Source: Amia ocellicauda
Lineage: Eukaryota > Chordata > Actinopteri > Amiiformes > Amiidae
Length of the DNA: 64,000 nt
Reading direction: 5' to 3'
Assembly (NCBI RefSeq): GCF_036373705.1
Contig: NW_027102659.1
Location: 248,001-312,000, forward strand
Every line of letters starts with the position of its first letter. The first letter of the stretch is position 1. The notes below the pieces were generated by a model, which did no database searches, was not told where the DNA came from, and was given only the letters and a program-made list of their open reading frames with translations. Positions 61,128 to 64,000 of the stretch are shown here, piece after piece. The translations under genes and the position numbers were made by a program.

Positions 61128-61720
61128 GCCTGCTGTGGGCCGGTCCATTTCATCCTGTTTGCCCTCGTGGTTCCCCGGAGGCGGTGGGTAGCTTTTCTTC
61201 ATTGGAGTGCCCGAAATCGGTGCTCTCAGAGCGTCCGTCCGTCGACAGGTTGAAATTGTAAACGCTGGTGTAGCCACTTTTAATTAAAATCTGATGATGA
61301 TGATGATGTTGTTGTTGTTGTTCTTGTTGTTGTTCTTGTTGTCATCGTGGTCGCCGTCATTATTATTGTTAAAGTAAAGCAGTAGTTAGATTTGTTGCTA
61401 CCGTAAGGTGCAGAAGGCACAATAGCTCTGTGATTGTCTGATGGTGGCACAAGACAAGCAGCAGCTGTTTGAACAAGCCATTGAGCATCACCTTGTTGGG
61501 GTAAGTGTAAGTCTTGTCATAGCTCAGGGCGTTCTTCCTTTGAAAGAGTTTCCAAAGTGTCCTGATGTGCCCTTTAGCAATGCCAAACAGGTCAGTGAAA
61601 ATGGCATCCTTTCGCCGCACTTCAGACGACATCTCACAGCCTAGCCGACCTGAAACACCTGAGCCCGTTTTACCAGCAGGCTTTAACGGTAACCATTTGA
61701 AGCAAGAGGCAGCGGTGTCA

Positions 61721-61793
61721 GTTTCCGTAGTGTAGCGGTTATCACGTTCGCCCAACGCGCGAAAGGTCCCCGGTTCGAAACCGGGCGGAAACA
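61721..61793 (+). tRNA. tRNA-Val(AAC) with altered position 33
   Basis: All stems pair and the B box is perfect. The anticodon loop reads CCAACGC, so the nearly universal U33 before the anticodon is C. It may be transcribed but decode poorly. Confidence 0.75.
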
Positions 61794-62061
61794 GCCTACT
61801 GTGCCCTTTTCGTCATGCTTGCCCTCGTGGTTCCCCGGAGGCGGTGGGTGTCTTTTCTTCATTGGAGTGCCCGCAATCGATGCACTCAGAGCGTCCGTCC
61901 GTCGACAGGTTGAAATTGTAAACGCTGGTGTAGCCACTTTTAATTAAAATCTGATGATGATGATGATGTTGTTGTTGTTGTTCTTGTTGTCATCGTGGTC
62001 GCCGTCATTATTATTGTTAAAGTAAAGCAGTAGTTAGATTTGTTGCTACCGTAAGGTGTAG

Positions 62062-64000
62062 AAGACAACAGTAGGTATGGCGTGTGATATCAAAACATTC
62101 AGAATACTTTTAACCTATATAATTTATAAGCTTTGTAAAATAAACCCAAATATCTCTTTTGCGGGGATAAACGCTGTTCTGAGTAGTTTGTGACTTGTTT
62201 AATACCAAACAAAGCATCGCTATAAAAAATAAATAAAAAAATCACTGTAAAAGCGCTAGTTATTTTTGATCTTTATAGTTATTTTCTAGGCTCAGGTTGT
62301 TTTTTAGCGCATATAAAGGCCTGAAATATTCTTAGTGGTTGTTGACTATAGGTCTTGATGCTTAAAAATGTTTTTTTGAGAGACCAAAAGGTTCTAATAA
62401 AAGTTTAGAGTAGAGAGGAGAGAGATCGTCTCCATCTTGGTTTCTATTTGAAATTTGATGCAGTGTCATTTTATTGGTTGGTTTTGATATGTTAATTGGT
62501 AACAGGGTGGCACAAAGGCCAGACCAGAACAATGCCTTACAAGCAGATCCGGCATGTGGCCATCAGTATAAGTATGAAGGTCTGGTCTTCAGCTCGACAG
62601 ACTCACACTGACCTTTCGATTTAAGACTAAAGATCAACAATGTCCGGAAACAACATCAGCGATTCGATTTAAACGAGTTTTTAGGCAAGTCTTCAGATTA
62701 TTTTCATTGACTCAGAGCATGTTGTGTGCATGTATTGTAAATAAGGCTATAACATCTGTTTTAAGTTCTGTAAAATTATTTTTCAGCCAGTCAACAGGAG
62801 TTAATTCCCAACGCTGAGGAGATCATCTGGAACAACGACGGTAAGATTTTTGTGTTTGCGCTCATGGGTTCTTATGCATGGGTGTGTGTGGTTTTGAAGC
62901 GGCTCATTAGAGTTATGAAAACGTTTTAATATATATTAATGCCGGTCTCTTTAATTACACAGAAACTATCGAAAGGCCTGTGATTAATGTCTCCGAGGAT
63001 CGACCAAGAGAAGTGGTTGTCCCTAGACAGGCTGTCTGCCGACCGGGTAAGAACTAAACCCCTGTTTGTTTGTATAACGTTTCTGTAAGATGTTTGAGTC
63101 CAGTTTTGTTAATTTAAAAAAATTATCCTGTCTAACAGTATTAAGAAACGTGGTTCGAGACAACGAAAGGCCTTCCACATCGAGGGCTTGTTTCGTTTTA
63201 CCTTCGAGAACCGTAACCTTTCAAGAATCTGAAAGGCCGTCAGCCCCGGTATCTGATAGCTGTGAGTATATATCTGCAGCCTGTAAGAGGTTAAAGCTTT
63301 TTATAAAGCGGTGTGGTTAAAGGTTAAACATGTCTCTTACCTTCACAGCGGTGCAAAAAGCTAAACCAGCCGAAAAACATAAGAAACGATTATTCTGTGG
63401 AGGTAAGTAAGATCTTTCAAACTTTAATGTTTTTAAAAGGGCTTTGTTTGCCCGTTGAGGGCTAATATTTAAGCGATGGGTGACCGTTTCCTGTAGGGCG
63501 GGGGGTTCTGGGAAAGATCTTTAGAAGTCCGGACAGGTCTAGGCTTGTTTCTGGGGAACGTGTTTAGAAATGACCGATTGCCGTACCGTCTGGTTAGGAA
63601 GTAAAGCCGTCCGAAAGGGTTTAGTAAGTTGTTTGGCTTATCTCCCGCTATTATACTTCTGTTTTAAAGTGGTTGTAGGAAAAGGCTTGAAGGTGTTCAT
63701 TGTATTTAATATTTAAACAGATCGTGAAAACGTTTGTGAAACAGGAAGTCCCGGGATCAGGAAGCGTTTACACTTGGAAGGTTCGTTTAAAAATGAAATG
63801 TTGTTGTGTGTGTGTGTGTTTTATTAACAATATTACAGTTTTTAAAGAAACATTTAAGAAACAGTTTATTTACAGCGGCTTCTCTGTTTTAAATTTATTA
63901 TCAAGTCCTAATAAATATATTGTCTGTAAATAATAAGGCGTTGTAGTGAATGTCTAAGGCTATTTTCAAAGGTCTAAAAAAGCTAAAGGTTTTGAATGTC
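62062..64000. mobile_element. Maverick/Polinton element 5, left end lost, continues past window
   Basis: It starts at a point equivalent to about 9203 of element 2 (AGACAACA), so the TIR and ~0.9 kb are missing. It has the 160-bp block and exon 1 deletion of element 2. A/T interruptions replace the pure A tract near 62226. It runs out of the window in intron 6 of the early gene. Confidence 0.92.
62640..64000 (+). pseudogene. Seven-exon early gene, copy 5 (exons 1-6)
   Basis: The ATG is at 62640. Exon 1 is 45 bases (one base short, as in element 2). Exons 2-6 match element 2 in length, with no 8-base deletion in exon 3. The last exon lies beyond the window. Confidence 0.68.

Larger units (their letters stand above)
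60859..62061. repeat. Host tRNA-Val spacer between elements 4 and 5
   Basis: It holds two AAC-type subunits with microsatellites at about 61292-61340 and 61952-61990. It lacks CAC subunits, TIR sequence and CTTATG target context. Both ends are rearrangement junctions with truncated elements. Confidence 0.85.

Overview
The window is animal (eukaryotic) nuclear DNA, probably from a fish (inference). It is a head-to-tail array of a large protein-primed DNA transposon of the Maverick/Polinton (adintovirus-like) class. Copies are separated by blocks of a host tRNA-Val gene cluster. The class call rests on co-occurrence of a protein-primed family B DNA polymerase, an A32/FtsK-type packaging ATPase, an adenain-type cysteine protease, a double-jelly-roll major capsid protein, a minor capsid (penton-like) protein and a retrovirus-like integrase with a C-terminal chromodomain. 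All sit between inverted repeats flanked by a 6-bp target duplication.

Layout: element 1 (1-8090; its left part lies before the window and its right end is lost), tRNA-spacer remnant (8091-8327), element 2 (8328-24001, complete, 15,674 bp), spacer with four tRNA-Val-like copies (24002-26834), element 3 (26835-42354, complete, 15,520 bp), spacer with four tRNA-Val-like copies (42355-45190), element 4 (45191-60858, right end lost), short spacer with two tRNA-Val copies (60859-62061), element 5 (62062 to the end, left end lost). The repeat period is about 18.35 kb. Both complete elements have 185-bp terminal inverted repeats (TIRs) starting (A/G)GTAGATAG and are flanked by CTTATG. An unoccupied copy of the same target survives in each full spacer (25255-25260 and 43608-43613), which fixes the insertion point.

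Within an element the left half reads rightward: TIR, about 1.2 kb of non-coding control sequence, a seven-exon spliced early gene, an acidic repeat-containing ORF running into polB, the packaging ATPase, and two small conserved ORFs. The right half reads leftward and converges on it: protease, major capsid protein, basic pX/VI-like protein, penton-like protein, integrase, and three accessory genes here called A, B and C. Poly(A) signals on both strands sit at the point of convergence.

No copy is fully intact. Some lesions occur in every copy that covers them: the polB in-frame TAA, the loss of the ExoI Asp, the penton frameshift, and the frame offset between polB and its upstream ORF. Others are private to a copy or a pair. 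With the duplicated flanks, this indicates one insertion into a tRNA-Val repeat that decayed and was then amplified by host tandem duplication, with later exchange between copies and end truncations into the tRNA repeats. ATPase, protease, integrase and the small ORFs remain open in two or more copies.
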